Assembly (NCBI GenBank): GCA_051294375.1
Contig: CM119263.1
Coordinates: forward strand, 12,751,723-12,815,722
DNA: 64,000 nucleotides
Direction of reading: 5' to 3'
Source of the DNA: Paraspadella gotoi
Taxonomy: Eukaryota; Chaetognatha
Part shown: positions 62,512-64,000 of the stretch, piece after piece
How the letters are laid out: the number at the start of each line of letters is the position of its first letter
Numbering within the stretch: the stretch's first letter is position 1
Notes under the pieces: model-generated
Told to the model about the DNA's origin: nothing
Database searches by the model: none
Seen by the model: the letters and a program-made list of their open reading frames with translations, nothing else
Position numbers and translations under genes: made by a program

Positions 62512-64000
62512 TCCTGATCGATATCGTCATCGTCATGATCTTCGTCGTTAGCGAAAATTTCCTTCCTTCTTTTTCCTTTCCTTCATTCCTCTTTTTTGTT
62601 ATCTTCGCTTCGTTTCTCTCTTCCACATTTCATTTTCTCAATTTCCTTCAAGTTATTTTTTTTTTCTCTTCTTTACATATTTTTATTCTGTTGACTTTAA
62701 CGTCTCCGTCGCCATCTTTCTCCTCCCCGAATGCCGAAGAATTCGTCGCCTCATCGTTTTGTACCCCGCTCTTTTCCCGCCTTTCATCCCGCTTCCCTCG
62801 ACGTCCGCTCTCCCTGCCCGCTTCCAAAGCTTCCAGCCGCCTCCCGCCGCCAACGACCGGCGGGTAAAACGGTTTTATCTCGTGAGGCGGCAGGGATGCG
62901 CAGGTTGTTGTCAAGTGGGTCATCGTAATTTAGGTCGAAGTCTCGTCTTCATTATCGTCGATGGGTTCGTCGTTAACGGCGTCGTCTCAACCGTCAAAGT
63001 CGGCCTCGTCGTTGTTGTTGTCGTCCATGGCGTCGTCGCCGTCGTCGTGTTCGTCGTCGTCGTGTTCGTCGTCGTCGTGTTCGCCGTCGTCGCCATCGTC
63101 GTCGTCGTCCGGCGCATCGTTACTGTCGTGGGCGTCGACGACCGCGATTTTGTGCCTCTGATGATGGCATTTTTTTTTCGGCGGGAAAGATTGTAGGGGG
63201 GGGAGGAGTCGCATTTGACAACAGGATGGTTCCATGCGTTGTAGCATATTTTTAACGCTGTTTTTTTCCCGTAGATATCGTTGGGATCAACCGCGGTGTT
63301 TTTAATATAATACTCTAGATTAACTTTTGCTCCTTTCTTACGTTTTTTCTTATTTTCTCGCTTTGTTTGTCTTCATTTTTTTTTATTACGTGCTTTTCAC
63401 CCAAGCGATTTTCCGAGCCTTTTGACCTCAATCGCCTTTATACGCAGCTTTCTAACCTTTCCCGACCCGTACTCCCCCCTATTGCTGACCCCATTTTCAT
63501 TCTCCCTCTTACTCTTTGACCCTTTTCTTCCATTTTCGTCTCCCCCTCCCCCCCCTCTTACCCTCCTATTCTCCGTCTCATATTTTTGCTTCTAATTTGG
63601 AAAAATGAGTTTCCGCTTTCGTCGTTTCGATCCTCAGTGTATCGTCGCTCGTTGGAAATCGAATAGTTTGCTTTCCTCTCTCTCATCTCTCTTCTCTCTC
63701 TCTCTTGCTCATTCTCATCTCTCATCTCTCTCTCTTCTCTCTCCTCACTCTCTCGTCTCGCTCTTCTATCTCTCTCACCAGCTACGTCCTCCCGTCCCCC
63801 CAGGCCTGTTTCTTCGGCGCCATTTCTCCTTGTTTTCCTCCTTTTGTTTCTTCCCCGTGTTTTTTCTTGTTGTTGATCTCCTCTGTATTTGTTAAACTAT
63901 CGCCGTTTGTTTACAGCCTCATCTCGTAGTCATCGTCGACGTCTTCTTCCCCATTTTTCTCCTTCCCTTTCATGTCCGCCGTCTTCTTCTTCTTCTCTCA
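61358..64000. other. Region upstream of lectin exons, no resolved gene
   Basis: Should contain the missing 5' exon(s) of the lectin gene, but none could be fixed. Present are a GA run at about 61646-61680, a trinucleotide (GTC)n at about 62467-62512, a second interrupted GTC/TCG region at about 62995-63115, and CT-rich sequence at about 63675-63780. On the minus strand the second trinucleotide region can be read as a Thr-rich mucin-like stretch in one frame (62920-63117) and as an Asp-rich one in another. Neither frame is supported by splice sites I can verify. Confidence 0.4.
62467..62512. repeat. (GTC)n trinucleotide repeat
   Basis: About 46 bases of GTC repeats with one CTC interruption. 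Confidence 0.93.

Overview
The window is nuclear DNA of an invertebrate animal. Its genes have many introns with GT..AG boundaries, animal-specific families are present (an NK3-class homeobox gene, an F-type lectin, rhodopsin-type receptors, a cysteine-rich secreted protein of a kind common in marine invertebrates), intergenic DNA is AT-rich, and simple repeats abound. Nothing bacterial, viral or organellar was seen. The phylum cannot be fixed from this sequence. A true NK3 homeodomain argues against a demosponge, but cnidarian, other sponge-grade and bilaterian invertebrate origins all remain possible.

Layout. (1) 1.1-3.7 kb, plus: NK3/Bapx-type homeobox gene, 5 exons, 498 aa. (2) 4.7-12.4 kb, minus: complete IQGAP scaffold gene, 12 exons, 1762 aa, with one 3.6-kb exon. 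(3) 13.3-15.9 kb, plus: hnRNP A/B-type protein with two RRMs and a Gly-rich tail; it shares an 857-bp head-to-head promoter with IQGAP. (4) 17.7-26.7 kb, minus: a very large unrecognised low-complexity protein with a 30-residue tandem repeat array. (5) 28.0-29.4 kb, plus: intronless divergent seven-helix receptor. (6) 30.4-32.1 kb, plus: 184-aa secreted protein of unknown family. (7) 33.6-36.9 kb, plus: 606-aa secreted protein with GEGDCD-type Cys-rich modules; a foldback transposon sits in one of its introns. (8) 37.2-38.6 kb, minus: shootin-1-like coiled-coil and polyproline protein. (9) 38.6-46.9 kb: no convincing gene; repeats and microsatellites. (10) 46.9-50.1 kb, plus: class A GPCR, 10 exons, 494 aa. 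(11) 50.1-55.7 kb: no convincing gene. (12) 55.7-61.4 kb, minus: F-type (fucose-binding) lectin domain gene, N-terminus unresolved. (13) 61.4-64 kb: no resolved exon; trinucleotide and CT-rich repeats.

Exon coordinates were derived by hand from splice sites, reading-frame continuity and family alignment remembered from known proteins. For seven of the genes (NK3, IQGAP, both receptors, the 184-aa and 606-aa secreted proteins, and the shootin-like gene) the exons sum to a whole number of codons. The shootin-like start is less certain than the others. Two genes (3 and 4) fail the frame test only inside tandem repeats. There the repeat units are missing single bases, mostly in homopolymers, which looks like uncorrected long-read error rather than gene decay. 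The genes do not form one pathway; this is ordinary mixed animal gene content. The least described parts are the giant repeat protein, the 184-aa secreted protein, and several small non-autonomous mobile elements.
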